Shown piece by piece: positions 44,784-54,756 of a stretch of 64,000 bases of DNA. Where the stretch lies: NCBI RefSeq assembly GCF_011082725.1, contig NZ_CP049715.1:2232001-2296000 (forward strand), written 5' to 3'. The notes below the pieces were generated by a model. That model had not been told where the DNA came from and made no database searches. It worked only from the letters and a program-made list of their open reading frames with translations. The position numbers were made by a program, and so were the translations under genes. Positions within the stretch are counted from its first letter, which is position 1; the number at the start of each line of letters is the position of its first letter. The stretch comes from Apibacter sp. B3706 (lineage in GTDB: Bacteria > Bacteroidota > Bacteroidia > Flavobacteriales > Weeksellaceae).

Positions 44784-45641
44784 TTAATTTACATGTTTTT
44801 CAGCATGATAAGATGAGCGAACTAGCGGGCTGCTTTCAATATGTCTGAAATTTCCTAAACTTTTAGCGTAATCTTCATAATCTTTAAACTGTTCCAACGA
44901 AATAAATTCCTTTACAGGAAGATGCTTTTTACTAGGTTGTAAATATTGACCGATCGTGATTACATCAACTTGGGCGTCATGTATTTCTCTAATAGATTCA
45001 TAAACTTCAGAAGGTTTTTCTCCAAGACCTAGCATAATTCCTGTTTTCGTTCTTCGTTGCCCTTGTTCTTTCATATATCGGAGAACTTCCAAACTTCGAT
45101 CATATTTTGCCTGTATACGTACTTCACGGGTTAATCGTCTAACCGTTTCCATATTATGGGATATGACATCAGGAGCAGCTTCCAGAATTCTATTTATATG
45201 CCTGTGAATTCCTTGGAAATCAGGTATTAAGGTTTCCATGGTTGTGTTGGGACTAATTCTGCGTACCGCTTTTATGGTTTCTGCCCAAATAATAGATCCC
45301 ATATCTTTAAGATCATCACGGTCAACGGAAGTTAATACCGCATGTTTAATTTTCATTAATTTAATAGAACGCGCAACTTTTTCGGGTTCCTCCCAATCAA
45401 TTTCAGAGGGGCGCCCTGTTTTAACACCACAAAACCCACAACTTCTGGTACAGATATTACCCAAAATCATAAATGTCGCAGTGCCTTCACCCCAACATTC
45501 TCCCATATTTGGACAGCTTCCACTTTGGCAAATCGTATTAAGCTTATATTTATCTACAATTCCCCTAAGTTCTTTATAATTCTTACCGGAAGGCAGCTTA
45601 ACCCGAATCCATTTAGGTTTTGTTATTGTTGACGAGTCCAT
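44784..45641 (-). CDS. lipA: Lipoyl synthase
   Basis: Radical-SAM enzyme inserting two sulfurs into octanoyl groups of lipoyl domains. Cys ligands of the auxiliary cluster are C38, C43 and C49 (CQSGSCPNMGEC), of the SAM cluster C64, C68 and C71 (CTRSCGFC), and the C-terminal serine in LVRSSYHAE caps the auxiliary cluster. At 285 residues it is complete and slightly shorter than E. coli LipA. Confidence 0.97.
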   Translation of the reverse strand: MDSSTITKPKWIRVKLPSGKNYKELRGIVDKYKLNTICQSGSCPNMGECWGEGTATFMILGNICTRSCGFCGVKTGRPSEIDWEEPEKVARSIKLMKIKHAVLTSVDRDDLKDMGSIIWAETIKAVRRISPNTTMETLIPDFQGIHRHINRILEAAPDVISHNMETVRRLTREVRIQAKYDRSLEVLRYMKEQGQRRTKTGIMLGLGEKPSEVYESIREIHDAQVDVITIGQYLQPSKKHLPVKEFISLEQFKDYEDYAKSLGNFRHIESSPLVRSSYHAEKHVN

Positions 45642-45841
45642 AAAACAAATTTATATCGTACAAAGTTAGTAACTTTATTACGGATAATTATTTAAGCTAT
45701 AAATATAAAAAAAATATAATTATATAATTATACTGCTATAAATATATAAAATTAGGAGTTTTAATATAAATTTTAACGATTTATTAGCAGCACAATTAGA
45801 ATAAAATAGTGAACTTTGCAGCTAGCTAATTTTTAGAAAGC

Positions 45842-46846
45842 ATGGAGTATACATCGACTTCCGAAGATATAAAAATTATTATTGAAAAAGTACGGGAAAA
45901 AAGCAAAGATTTTAGTTTACTAAGTAAAGAAATAAATCAGGTGATCGTTGGTCAAAAATACATGATTAACCGCCTGTTAATTGGTTTATTAAGTAACGGT
46001 CATGTTTTATTGGAAGGTGTTCCCGGATTAGCAAAGACTTTGGCAATAAAAACACTTGCAGAGGCTCTTGATGGAGAGTTTTCTCGAATTCAATTTACGC
46101 CTGATTTATTACCTGCGGATGTTTTAGGAACCTTAATATATAATATGAAAGAAAACGATTTTTCTATTAAAAAGGGGCCTATCTTTGCTAACTTTATTTT
46201 GGCAGATGAAATTAATCGTTCTCCGGCTAAGGTTCAATCAGCTCTGTTGGAAGCCATGCAGGAAAAACAGGTAACCATTGGAGATGAAACATTTAAATTG
46301 AAAGAACCTTTCTTGGTTTTGGCAACACAAAACCCTATAGATCAAGAAGGAACTTATCCACTCCCTGAAGCTCAAGTCGATAGATTTATGTTAAAATGCG
46401 TTGTTTCTTATCCTGATTTTGAACAAGAAAGAACAATCCTTAGACAAAATATTTCAGGAGAAAAACATGAGGTTAAGAAAATTATCACTTTAGAAAAGAT
46501 ATTTGAGGCGAGGGAGTTGGTGAAAGAAATTTACATGGATGAAAAGATTGAAAGTTATATCCTAAATGTGATATTTGCTACCCGTTATCCTGAAAAATAT
46601 AATATGCCAAATCTTAAACCTTACATACTTTTCGGCTCTTCACCTAGAGGTAGCATAAGTATGGCATTGGCGGCAAAAGCAAATGCTTTTCTAAACCAAA
46701 GAGGATTTGTAGTACCGGAAGATGTTAAATCCGTTGCCAAAGATGTCCTTCGTCATCGCGTCGGAATAACCTATGAGGCAGAAGCAGAAAATATAACTTC
46801 CGAGGATATTATTGATCAAATTCTCAGTTCAGTAAAAGCTCCGTAG
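45842..46846 (+). CDS. MoxR-family AAA ATPase
   Basis: First gene of a six-gene run typical of Bacteroidota (MoxR-DUF58-X-BatA-BatB-BatC-BatD). The 334-residue AAA+ protein has Walker A in GVPGLAKTLAIKT, Walker B in FILADEINRSP, sensor I in LATQNPIDQEGTYPLPEAQ and a sensor II region GSSPRGSISMALAAKA. MoxR ATPases act as chaperones with von Willebrand factor A proteins, which follow here. No consensus promoter is evident in the 200-base gap upstream. Confidence 0.95.
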   Translation: MEYTSTSEDIKIIIEKVREKSKDFSLLSKEINQVIVGQKYMINRLLIGLLSNGHVLLEGVPGLAKTLAIKTLAEALDGEFSRIQFTPDLLPADVLGTLIYNMKENDFSIKKGPIFANFILADEINRSPAKVQSALLEAMQEKQVTIGDETFKLKEPFLVLATQNPIDQEGTYPLPEAQVDRFMLKCVVSYPDFEQERTILRQNISGEKHEVKKIITLEKIFEARELVKEIYMDEKIESYILNVIFATRYPEKYNMPNLKPYILFGSSPRGSISMALAAKANAFLNQRGFVVPEDVKSVAKDVLRHRVGITYEAEAENITSEDIIDQILSSVKAP

Positions 46847-46866
46847 TATTATAAAAAATAAAAAAA

Positions 46867-47733
46867 TTGACGACAGAAGAACTTCTAAAAAAGGTAAGGC
46901 TTATTGAGCTAAAGTCTAAAAGAAGAATTAATTCAATATTCTTAGGGGAATATCACAGTTCTTTTAAGGGCATAGGAATGACATTTTCAGAAGTTCGTCA
47001 ATACCAATTTGGAGACGATGTCAGAAAAATTGATTGGAATAAAACAGCCCGTTTTAATGAACCTTTTGTAAAAATATTTGAAGAGGAAAGAGAAATGGTA
47101 TCTATGATTTTAATAGATATTAGCGCCTCGATGAATTTTGGAACCAAAAAACAATTAAAAAAAGAATTGGTTGCTGAAATAGGAGCAACTCTTGCTCTTT
47201 CTGCCATTAAAAATAATGATAAGGTAGGGTTGGTTTTATTTTCGGATAAAATTGATTGTTTTATTGCTCCCAAAAAAGGAAATGCTCACATTGTAAGAAT
47301 CATAAAAACGATTTTAGAAGCAGAGCCTAAACATACTAAAACAGATTTATCGGTAGTTTTTGATTTTATTATAAAAACTATAAAAAGAAAATCTACCATT
47401 TTTCTTATATCTGATTTTGATGTCACCTATTTTGAAAGAAATTTACGGATATTGACTAAAAAGCATGATATTACAGGGATTCGAGTTTACGATCGTTGGG
47501 AGAAAATATTTCCCGATATGGGCTTAATTTATCTTGAAGATTTAGAGACAGGAAAATTGCAATGGGTAGATACTTCTTCAAAAACTGTTCGAGATAAATA
47601 TTCAGCATATTATCAGCGATTAACTACTACAACAGAAAATGCATTTATTAAAAATGGTGCCGGTTTTGTAAATATTCCTTCCGAAGGTGATTATATAAAA
47701 ATATTGTTTAATTATTTTAGAGGACATCATTAA
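46867..47733 (+). CDS. DUF58 (VWA-like) protein
   Basis: The 288-residue product has the DUF58 signature GMTFSEVRQYQFGDDVRKIDWNKTARF split over residues 38-64, and a VWA-type MIDAS-like DISAS. Translation must start at the TTG at 46867: the first residues (MTTEELLKKVRLIELKSKR) align with the usual start of the family and no ATG lies upstream. It follows moxR by 20 bases. Function in the complex is not known in detail; the operon is linked to oxidative-stress tolerance in Bacteroides. Confidence 0.9.
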   Translation: MTTEELLKKVRLIELKSKRRINSIFLGEYHSSFKGIGMTFSEVRQYQFGDDVRKIDWNKTARFNEPFVKIFEEEREMVSMILIDISASMNFGTKKQLKKELVAEIGATLALSAIKNNDKVGLVLFSDKIDCFIAPKKGNAHIVRIIKTILEAEPKHTKTDLSVVFDFIIKTIKRKSTIFLISDFDVTYFERNLRILTKKHDITGIRVYDRWEKIFPDMGLIYLEDLETGKLQWVDTSSKTVRDKYSAYYQRLTTTTENAFIKNGAGFVNIPSEGDYIKILFNYFRGHH

Positions 47734-47735
47734 TT

Positions 47736-48650
47736 GTGAAGTTTAAAATTTTCATAGTATATTTTTTTATAGCAGTAATACTTATTCGTGCACAAATCCC
47801 TGTTTCCAAAATTTCAACAGATAATATAAAATTTGGAGAACCTATTGTTTTAAAAATAACAGTTAAAACCGGTCAAAAGGATACCATAATTTTTCCAACG
47901 ATTACAGATACACTCAGTGAAAAATTTGAAGTTTTAAGACAAAAAAAAGATACGCTAAGAAAAAACAATTCTATTTTTATAAGTGACAGTATAATTTTTT
48001 CAGCTTATGAAGAAGGAACTTTTTCGGTTCCGCCTCAAAGAATTTTAGTCAATTCAAAAGAATATTTTACTCCTTCCTATAAAGTCACGGTAGCTCCTGT
48101 TGTTACGGATAGCGTAAAAACTCCTTTATTCGATATTAAAAGTATTGTACAGATTCCTAAAAATGTATGGGATTATATACAGCCTTACCTAGGGTATGTA
48201 CTAATATTACTTGTAATCCTAGTATGTGTAATCATCTATTTGATAAGAAGAAAGAATAAAAAATCGGAAACCCATAAAAGCGAACCGGATGTATTAGCCA
48301 TTAAAAGATTGAAAAAGCTCAAGAAGTCTAATTACATAGCTAAAGATTTATATAAAAAATATTATTCAGAATTAACGTCCATAATAAAAGAATATATGGA
48401 AGCTCGTTGGAATTTTCCGGCAACCAAACTTTTATCTGATGATTTGTTGGAGTATTTAAAAAAAGAAAAATGGATAGATGAAAATGAAATTGAAAATCTG
48501 AGCGGTATTTTCAAAACTTCAGACTTGGCAAAGTTTGCGAAATATAAACCAACTCCGGAAGAAACGAAATTACATATGGAAAAGGCAATTAATTTCATAA
48601 ATCTTACTAAAACAGATTCACCTAAAATAAAGCTGCAAGATGAATCATAA
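47736..48650 (+). CDS. Exported membrane protein of the Bat operon, DUF4381-like
   Basis: The 304-residue product starts at GTG 2 bases after the DUF58 stop. It has a signal peptide (to about 20), a beta-rich domain (about 25-120), one membrane helix (LGYVLILLVILVCVIIYLI, about 148-166) and a C-terminal cytoplasmic tail with YIAKDLYKKYYSELTSIIKEY and LSDDLLEYLKKEK. It corresponds in place and layout to the gene between DUF58 and BatA in flavobacteria. Its last 11 bases overlap batA. Confidence 0.72.
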   Translation: MKFKIFIVYFFIAVILIRAQIPVSKISTDNIKFGEPIVLKITVKTGQKDTIIFPTITDTLSEKFEVLRQKKDTLRKNNSIFISDSIIFSAYEEGTFSVPPQRILVNSKEYFTPSYKVTVAPVVTDSVKTPLFDIKSIVQIPKNVWDYIQPYLGYVLILLVILVCVIIYLIRRKNKKSETHKSEPDVLAIKRLKKLKKSNYIAKDLYKKYYSELTSIIKEYMEARWNFPATKLLSDDLLEYLKKEKWIDENEIENLSGIFKTSDLAKFAKYKPTPEETKLHMEKAINFINLTKTDSPKIKLQDES

Positions 48651-49641
48651 TATACTGTTTGGTTATCCTTGGATGTTGCTTCTTTTACTGGTAATACCCA
48701 TTTTTATATATTTAAAATTTAGAACGAAAGTTAAGACAAAGGCGGTATTGATACCGAATGTCTCTGCTTTTAAATCGGAAAAAAATTATAAAACATATTT
48801 AAGGCCTTTATTATTTTGGATACGTTTGCTTATCCTAGCATTATTAATATTTGCCATGGCAAGACCTAAAGTTATAGGCACCTCGCAAGTTTACCAGAGC
48901 GATAAGGGGATAGATATCATGCTGACTGTTGATGTTTCTTTAAGTATGTTAGCAAAGGATTTGAATCCGGATAGATTATCAGCACTTAAAAAAGTAGCGC
49001 AGAAATTTGCATTAGAAAGATATGTTGACCGAATCGGGTTAATTGCTTATTCCGGAGAAGCACTTACTATGGTTCCTCTTACGGTAGACAGAAAAATTCT
49101 TATTCAACAAATTGAAAATCTAAGAACGCAGACACTTGAAGGAGGAACGGCTATAGGGGTGGGCTTAGCTACAGCTGTCAATCATCTTAAAAAAAGTAAG
49201 GCAAAAAGTAAAGTAGTTATTTTAATGACAGACGGAGTAAATAATGACGGATATGTAGAGCCAATTGTTGCAGCAGATATTGCAGCTGCTGAAGGGATTA
49301 AAGTCTATACCATAGGTATCGGTACTAATGGCTACGCATTATTTCCTACTCAAATAGACCGCTTAACCGGAAAAATTTATTTTGAAAAACAAAAAGTGGA
49401 AATTGATGAAGATTTATTAAAGAAAATAGCCCAAAAAACAGGCGGAGCCTATTTTAGAGCTACTGATGTGGAAAGTCTTCAAAATATTTACAATAGAATA
49501 AATAAATTAGAAAAATCAGATATAAATGATTTAAAATATTATAATTATAAAGAGAAATATAGAATATTTCTATTTCCTGCATTAATACTTTTGTTACTAG
49601 AATTATTCTTAAGAGGCTTTGTAGTTAGAAGTATAAATTAA
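48640..49641 (+). CDS. batA: BatA, VWA-domain membrane protein
   Basis: Bacteroides aerotolerance protein A homologue. The 333-residue product has two N-terminal membrane helices (about 8-24 and 55-73), a von Willebrand A domain with a complete MIDAS (DVSLS at about 105 and the Thr/Asp of LMTDG) and a C-terminal membrane helix (IFLFPALILLLLELFL). Translation overlaps the preceding gene by 11 bases. The operon context with batB-C-D is diagnostic. Confidence 0.94.
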   Translation: MNHNILFGYPWMLLLLLVIPIFIYLKFRTKVKTKAVLIPNVSAFKSEKNYKTYLRPLLFWIRLLILALLIFAMARPKVIGTSQVYQSDKGIDIMLTVDVSLSMLAKDLNPDRLSALKKVAQKFALERYVDRIGLIAYSGEALTMVPLTVDRKILIQQIENLRTQTLEGGTAIGVGLATAVNHLKKSKAKSKVVILMTDGVNNDGYVEPIVAADIAAAEGIKVYTIGIGTNGYALFPTQIDRLTGKIYFEKQKVEIDEDLLKKIAQKTGGAYFRATDVESLQNIYNRINKLEKSDINDLKYYNYKEKYRIFLFPALILLLLELFLRGFVVRSIN

Positions 49642-49650
49642 AAAGATATT

Positions 49651-50664
49651 ATGAATTGGCAGTTTGAGAAAATATCATATTTTTATTTATTGTTATTCAT
49701 ACCCTTTCTATTATGGAGATTACTATATCTCATAAAATGGAAAAAGTCCAAAATAAATCAATTTGCTGAACCAAGTTTTCAAAAAATGATTTTTGGAAAG
49801 GTAAATTATTCAAAATTTATTTTAAGTAATATAGGAATAATTATAGCCTATATCCTGATGATTTTAGGATTAGCTAACTTTTTAGGAGGAACAGAGAAAA
49901 AAGAAGTAAAGAGTGAAGGAATTGATTTGGTTTTTGTAATAGATGTCTCCAAATCCATGAATGCAGAAGATATAGCTCCTTCAAGATTGGAAAAAGCCAA
50001 AAAAATTGTTTGTGATTTTTTATCTAAACTAGGGGGGGATCGAGTAGGAATAGTAGCATTTGCAGGAAATTCCTATCCCATTATGCCTTTATCCAGTGAT
50101 TATAGCGTTGCTCAGCTCTACTTAAATGGTATTGATACTAATCTTATTACAACCCAGGGAACAAATATAGCAGATGCCGTTTTAAAAGCTTCCACTCTTT
50201 TATCTCAAACCTCCAATACATCCAAAGTAATTTTTATAATATCTGATGGAGAAGCCCACGAAGGAGACGTTAAACGGGCAATAAATACGGCAAAGAAAAA
50301 TAAAATTTCCATATTTTCCGTAGGGGTAGGTACAACTCAAGGAGCCCCCATTCCTTTATTTTATGAAGGTAAATATTCAGAATACAAAAAAGATGATAAT
50401 GGGGATATTGTATTAACGAAATTGCAAGAAAGTACATTAAAACAATTGGCAGCAGGAACCGGAGGTAAATATTTCTATGGCGGTCATAATACAAAAGATG
50501 TTGTTAATAAGCTATTTAAATCCATGTCCACCTTAGACAAAACTAACCAATCCGTAAGTATTAATTACGACACAAAACAGTATTTTCATTATTTTATAGG
50601 AGCCGCATTTTTAGTTATTTTTATTGTTTCTTTAACAAATTATAGGAGAGATTTTATGATTTAA
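49651..50664 (+). CDS. batB: BatB, VWA-domain membrane protein
   Basis: Paralogue of BatA, 337 residues: two N-terminal membrane segments, VWA domain with MIDAS DVSKS (about 98), TNIADAV and ISDGEAHEGD, and a C-terminal membrane helix (FIGAAFLVIFIVSL). It follows batA by 9 bases. BatA and BatB probably work as a pair with the MoxR ATPase. Confidence 0.93.
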   Translation: MNWQFEKISYFYLLLFIPFLLWRLLYLIKWKKSKINQFAEPSFQKMIFGKVNYSKFILSNIGIIIAYILMILGLANFLGGTEKKEVKSEGIDLVFVIDVSKSMNAEDIAPSRLEKAKKIVCDFLSKLGGDRVGIVAFAGNSYPIMPLSSDYSVAQLYLNGIDTNLITTQGTNIADAVLKASTLLSQTSNTSKVIFIISDGEAHEGDVKRAINTAKKNKISIFSVGVGTTQGAPIPLFYEGKYSEYKKDDNGDIVLTKLQESTLKQLAAGTGGKYFYGGHNTKDVVNKLFKSMSTLDKTNQSVSINYDTKQYFHYFIGAAFLVIFIVSLTNYRRDFMI

Positions 50665-50683
50665 TCTTAGTATCTTTGTTAAA

Positions 50684-51511
50684 ATGTATTTAAAAAATAA
50701 ATATTTAGTTATAATTTTTATTTCACTAATAAATATTTTTCAAGCTCAGACGAAAGCATCAAGAAAGCATTTATTAGAGGGTAATAATAAATATTTGGCT
50801 GAATCTTATAAAGATGCAGCAGCTAATTATTTATATTCGATACAAGACGGAGAAGATTCATATAGATCTAATTACAATTTAGGAAATGCCATGTATAAAC
50901 TAAAAAAATATGATGACGCATTGATTCAATATGAAAAATCACTCCAATTGGCAGCAAATCAGTCGGAAAAAGCCAATGCTTTATTCAATATGGGAAACAG
51001 CTATTTTCAAAAAGGAGAATATGAAAGAGCAGCCGAAGCGTTTAAAAATACTTTGAAATTAAATCCGAAAGATGATAAGGCGAGGTATAATTATACGATG
51101 TCAAAACAAAAAGTAAAAGAAGCTCAACAAAAACATGAGGAGCAAAATTCCAAAGATCAAGATAAGAACCAAGGAGATAAAGAAGATAAAAAGGATAATT
51201 CTCAGCAAAATGGAAATGATCTACTGAATTCATCCAATGCTAAAGAAGATAAAACTGATAATTCAACCGATAAAAAAGATAAAGATAATTCTTTAAATAA
51301 TAAAGAAACACAGCCCAATAAAAATGAAAAAAATTCAATAAACAATCAGAAATCACAAGCTGATACAAATAATGCTAATCTGTCAGATGCCTCTAATCAA
51401 CATTATGAAAATATTTTAGGAGCAATGGAAGAACAAGAAAAAAGAGCGCATCAAAAGATTATTAATAAAAGAGCTAATTCAAATCAAGGACAAAGTAGCA
51501 AAGATTGGTGA
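50684..51511 (+). CDS. batC: BatC, TPR protein with long charged tail
   Basis: A 275-residue exported protein with a signal peptide (to about 22). TPR repeats cover about 25-150 (NYNLGNAMYKLKKYDDALI, ANALFNMGNSYFQKGEYERA, NPKDDKARYNYTMSKQK). The rest, about 150-255, is almost only N, K, D, Q, E, S, a low-complexity tail of the kind seen in BatC homologues. Its stop overlaps the next start in a TGATG junction. Confidence 0.92.
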   Translation: MYLKNKYLVIIFISLINIFQAQTKASRKHLLEGNNKYLAESYKDAAANYLYSIQDGEDSYRSNYNLGNAMYKLKKYDDALIQYEKSLQLAANQSEKANALFNMGNSYFQKGEYERAAEAFKNTLKLNPKDDKARYNYTMSKQKVKEAQQKHEEQNSKDQDKNQGDKEDKKDNSQQNGNDLLNSSNAKEDKTDNSTDKKDKDNSLNNKETQPNKNEKNSINNQKSQADTNNANLSDASNQHYENILGAMEEQEKRAHQKIINKRANSNQGQSSKDW

Positions 51512-53337
51512 TGAAGAAATATGTAATACTCTTTTTACTTATCTTTTTAAGCGGAATTTGGGCAAAAGCTCAGGTTTCTTTTCAACTCATACCCCAAAAA
51601 AATGAGGTAGGAGTCAATGAGCCTGTACGCCTACAATTTTTACTTTCCATTAAAAATGAAGAAATTAAAAATATGGGGCGTTTAAAATTACCTTCTTTTT
51701 CTAATACGCAGGTAATTGGCAGGCAGGTAATTCAGAACCAAGGCTTTGATGATGAAGGGAACAGTGTTTTCGAATATGGAATTGAAATTATATTAAGAGC
51801 TGTTAAAAAAGTGAATATCCGTATAGATGCCGCACAAATAACTGTTAATAATAGGAAATATGAGACCAAGCCCACCGTAATAACTGTGTCAGGAAATTCT
51901 AGTGGAAGTGAAGATGACACAGCTTTTAATTCAAAATTGGGTGAAGTATTTCTTAAATTTAAAGTATCAGAAAAGAATCCGTATCAAAATGAAGGGGTAG
52001 TTGCTAATTTAAAATTTTATACTCGAAGGATTGAATTACTCAATAGTATGACCAATCTGGTTTCTCCGGATTGGCAGGGGGTATTTGTACAGCCGGTAAA
52101 AGAAAGAAGCCATACCTACGAACAGGAAATAATTAATGGAGAATCCTATTTTTCAAGAGTTATAGGGACTTATGTTATGTTTCCAACTCAATCGGGAACC
52201 CTTGTCATAAATCCGTTTACCTTAACATTAACAATTCCGGATGGATTTTTTGATGAACACGATTTAAATATAAAATCTGCACCGGTTACATTACAAGTTA
52301 AGAGACTTCCTGATAATGCTCCAAAAGATTTTCATGGGCTGGTAGGTCAATTTACTATGAGAGCTTCAGCAAACAAAAAAGATTTACAAGCAGAAGAAGC
52401 AGTAACTGTAAATGTAGAAATAAATGGTAAGGGAAATCTTACGCTTCTTAAATCCCCCGGACTTCTAATGTCTGATGATATAGAACAATATACCCCTAAA
52501 AGTAAATTTGATTCAGAGGCAACCGTACAAGGGATAAAAGGAAAATTAAATACATCTACCATATTAGTTCCTCAAAAAGAAGGTACTTACAATATAAATG
52601 TAGAATCAATTAGCTATTTTGATCCCATAGATGAGAAATATAAAAGTTTAATTGTACAACCAATTCCCATTAAAGTATCAGGAAATACTTTAGCAAAAAA
52701 TGATGAAAAAACCGGTACAGTCATCAAAAAGGACACAAGTGATGTCAACCAATATGATCCCAAATCTGCTATTAAAAATAAGGTCACCGAAGTATTGAAA
52801 AGAGACCATAACAGCTTAGGAAAAATATTGATAATTATATTATTTACAGGAGTTATATCAATTATAGTTATTCTGGTAATTTGTATATTAATAATAAAAA
52901 GAAATAAAAAAAATAAGCTAAAAAAACAAGAAGAAGAACAATCGTTTGATTCATTAAATAAAGAAAAAAAATTTACATCACGTAATTTACCTTATACAAG
53001 CTCTAACATTACTAATGATTTTAAAAATGAATTATCACAATTAAATCATTTAGCACAAGAAGGAACAGATAAAAAAGAATTTTACATTCTTTTGGAAAAG
53101 ACTTTGATAGAAGCAGCAAAACAATATTTAAATTTAGAAAAAGATAGTTTTGTTTCTACTTCAGACTTAGAAGATGAATTAGCTCAGAGATTAGGAGATG
53201 AAATTTCAGAAGAATGGAAGAATATGGTTATTCAATCTCAAATTGAACGATATTCAAGCGTAACAGAACAAGAATCCCTAGAATCTGTGTATACAAAAGC
53301 TAAAGACTTAATTAAGAAATTAAATATAAAAAAATAG
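51511..53337 (+). CDS. batD: BatD, oxygen-tolerance protein
   Basis: A 608-residue exported protein: signal peptide (to about 20), repeated beta domains with NEVGVNEPVRLQFLLS, YQNEGVVANLKFYTRR and AEEAVTVNVEINGKGNLTLL, then one membrane helix (IIILFTGVISIIVILVICIL, about 440) and a cytoplasmic helical tail. The ATG at 51511 shares its A with the batC stop (TGATG); an in-frame TTG two codons earlier is an unlikely start. This is the last gene of the operon. Confidence 0.92.
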   Translation: MKKYVILFLLIFLSGIWAKAQVSFQLIPQKNEVGVNEPVRLQFLLSIKNEEIKNMGRLKLPSFSNTQVIGRQVIQNQGFDDEGNSVFEYGIEIILRAVKKVNIRIDAAQITVNNRKYETKPTVITVSGNSSGSEDDTAFNSKLGEVFLKFKVSEKNPYQNEGVVANLKFYTRRIELLNSMTNLVSPDWQGVFVQPVKERSHTYEQEIINGESYFSRVIGTYVMFPTQSGTLVINPFTLTLTIPDGFFDEHDLNIKSAPVTLQVKRLPDNAPKDFHGLVGQFTMRASANKKDLQAEEAVTVNVEINGKGNLTLLKSPGLLMSDDIEQYTPKSKFDSEATVQGIKGKLNTSTILVPQKEGTYNINVESISYFDPIDEKYKSLIVQPIPIKVSGNTLAKNDEKTGTVIKKDTSDVNQYDPKSAIKNKVTEVLKRDHNSLGKILIIILFTGVISIIVILVICILIIKRNKKNKLKKQEEEQSFDSLNKEKKFTSRNLPYTSSNITNDFKNELSQLNHLAQEGTDKKEFYILLEKTLIEAAKQYLNLEKDSFVSTSDLEDELAQRLGDEISEEWKNMVIQSQIERYSSVTEQESLESVYTKAKDLIKKLNIKK

Positions 53338-53398
53338 AGCGCCTAAAAACTTTTTAGGAAATTTAATTAACAAAATTCTTTAAAAATATAATTTTACT

Positions 53399-53992
53399 AT
53401 GCCTTTACATTTTTCTATCCAGGAAATAGCAAGTTGTTTTATGGTTTTATTTGCCATTATAGATATTTTTGGCAGTGTTCCCGTAATAGTAAGCATAAAA
53501 AGTAAAGTCGGTTATCTTCAGGCTAAAAAAACAACATTGGTAGCTTGTGCAATCATGATATCCTTTTTGTTCGTTGGTGATAAATTACTAAAACTTATAG
53601 GAATTGATGTATATTCATTTGCTGTAGCAGGTGCTTTAGTTTTATTTGTTATTGCACTGGAAATGATTTTGGGCATTGAAATTAATAAAATCGATGAGCC
53701 GCATTCTGCTTCCATAATTCCTTTAGCATTTCCATTAATAGCAGGAGCAGGAGCTTTAACCGCCGTATTGGCTTTAAAAGCAGAATATCATACGGAAAAT
53801 ATAATCATAGCCATACTCCTTAATATGGTAGTCGTATATTTAGTATTAAGATATTCGGGTAAATTAGAACAAATTTTAGGACAAGGAGTAATTTCAATTA
53901 TGAAAAAAGTTTTCGGTATTATCTTATTAGCTATTTCCATTAAGTTATTTACTGCAAACATAACCTCTTTGTTAGAAAAAGTATCTCCTTAA
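53399..53992 (+). CDS. MarC family integral membrane protein
   Basis: The 197-residue, six-helix protein starts HFSIQEIASCFMVLFAIIDIFGSVPVIV and has AGALTAVLAL in the middle, matching MarC/YchE. The family has no established substrate; the old multidrug-resistance label is not supported. It follows batD by 62 bases and could be read through. Confidence 0.88.
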   Translation: MPLHFSIQEIASCFMVLFAIIDIFGSVPVIVSIKSKVGYLQAKKTTLVACAIMISFLFVGDKLLKLIGIDVYSFAVAGALVLFVIALEMILGIEINKIDEPHSASIIPLAFPLIAGAGALTAVLALKAEYHTENIIIAILLNMVVVYLVLRYSGKLEQILGQGVISIMKKVFGIILLAISIKLFTANITSLLEKVSP

Positions 53993-54011
53993 AAAATAAG
54001 ATCTCATTTTG

Positions 54012-54019
54012 TATATTTG
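54012..54019 (+). promoter_or_regulatory. Probable -7 box of the small membrane gene at 54033
   Basis: TATATTTG matches TAnnTTTG and lies 13 bases ahead of the ATG at 54033. It overlaps an alternative upstream TTG start, making that start unlikely. Confidence 0.5.
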
Positions 54020-54032
54020 TAAAAATATAAAG

Positions 54033-54227
54033 ATGAAATATTTTTTAAATCTTACTCTTTTAGCTTTTGTCCTCTTAATAATTTTTAATGCAACGCGAAT
54101 TAATTATAGTTACGGGATAACTACCGATCCAAACGATAAATATTTTTATTCAATTTTATTTGCTATTGTAGGCATTTTAATAGTATTCATAATAAAAGGA
54201 CTAAAAAAATTATCCCAAACCAAATAA
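54033..54227 (+). CDS. Small two-helix membrane protein, unknown
   Basis: Taking the ATG at 54033, a 64-residue protein with two membrane segments (FLNLTLLAFVLLIIF and FYSILFAIVGILIVFII). No known domain. It lies between marC and the convergent rnpA, with its own -7 box. The longer reading from a TTG at 54009 would place the start ahead of the transcription start. Confidence 0.55.
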   Translation: MKYFLNLTLLAFVLLIIFNATRINYSYGITTDPNDKYFYSILFAIVGILIVFIIKGLKKLSQTK

Positions 54228-54228
54228 A

Positions 54229-54600
54229 TTAATCTGAAAATTTAATTTTTTCAAGCAATTTCAAATAACAGCTCTCCAATTCTTTATAGGCAGGTATTTT
54301 TTTGTCTTTACCATTATAGACAATCATTAGTAAATGAGATGTTGTAAAAGTGTTGTTTAGCTCATTTTTATGCAAGCGGAAACATTCACGCAAAAGTCTT
54401 TTTACCCGATTTCTATCCACTGCATGTTTAAAAATTTTTTTAGAAACGGACACTCCAACCTTATGGGTTTCCAAAAATTCAGGAGAAGGACAATAAACCA
54501 TAGCTAAAGGATATTTTTTATTCCACGTCCCTTTTTCAAACAAATATTTAATAAGCTTATATCCTTTTAAATGTTCTTCTTTCGTATACTTTTGGTTCAT
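54229..54600 (-). CDS. rnpA: Ribonuclease P protein component
   Basis: Protein subunit that assists the RNase P RNA in removing tRNA 5' leaders. The 123-residue basic protein has GVSVSKKIFKHAVDRNRVKRLLRECFR, the family RNR motif and preceding helix. It is 2 bases from the convergent small membrane gene. No rpmH is next to it, unlike the usual rpmH-rnpA pair; yidD, another common companion, is at 42547. Confidence 0.94.
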   Translation of the reverse strand: MNQKYTKEEHLKGYKLIKYLFEKGTWNKKYPLAMVYCPSPEFLETHKVGVSVSKKIFKHAVDRNRVKRLLRECFRLHKNELNNTFTTSHLLMIVYNGKDKKIPAYKELESCYLKLLEKIKFSD

Positions 54601-54756
54601 ATAATATGCATTTCATCACAATACCATTCCCAAAGATGATATTATTGAGACTTTTGATTACATAAAATTTCAAGAAATGTTTTGTCAAAGATAGGGCATT
54701 TGTAATAATCATAAACATTAATTAATTTTGTATAACAATAAAAACTAATATAAAAT

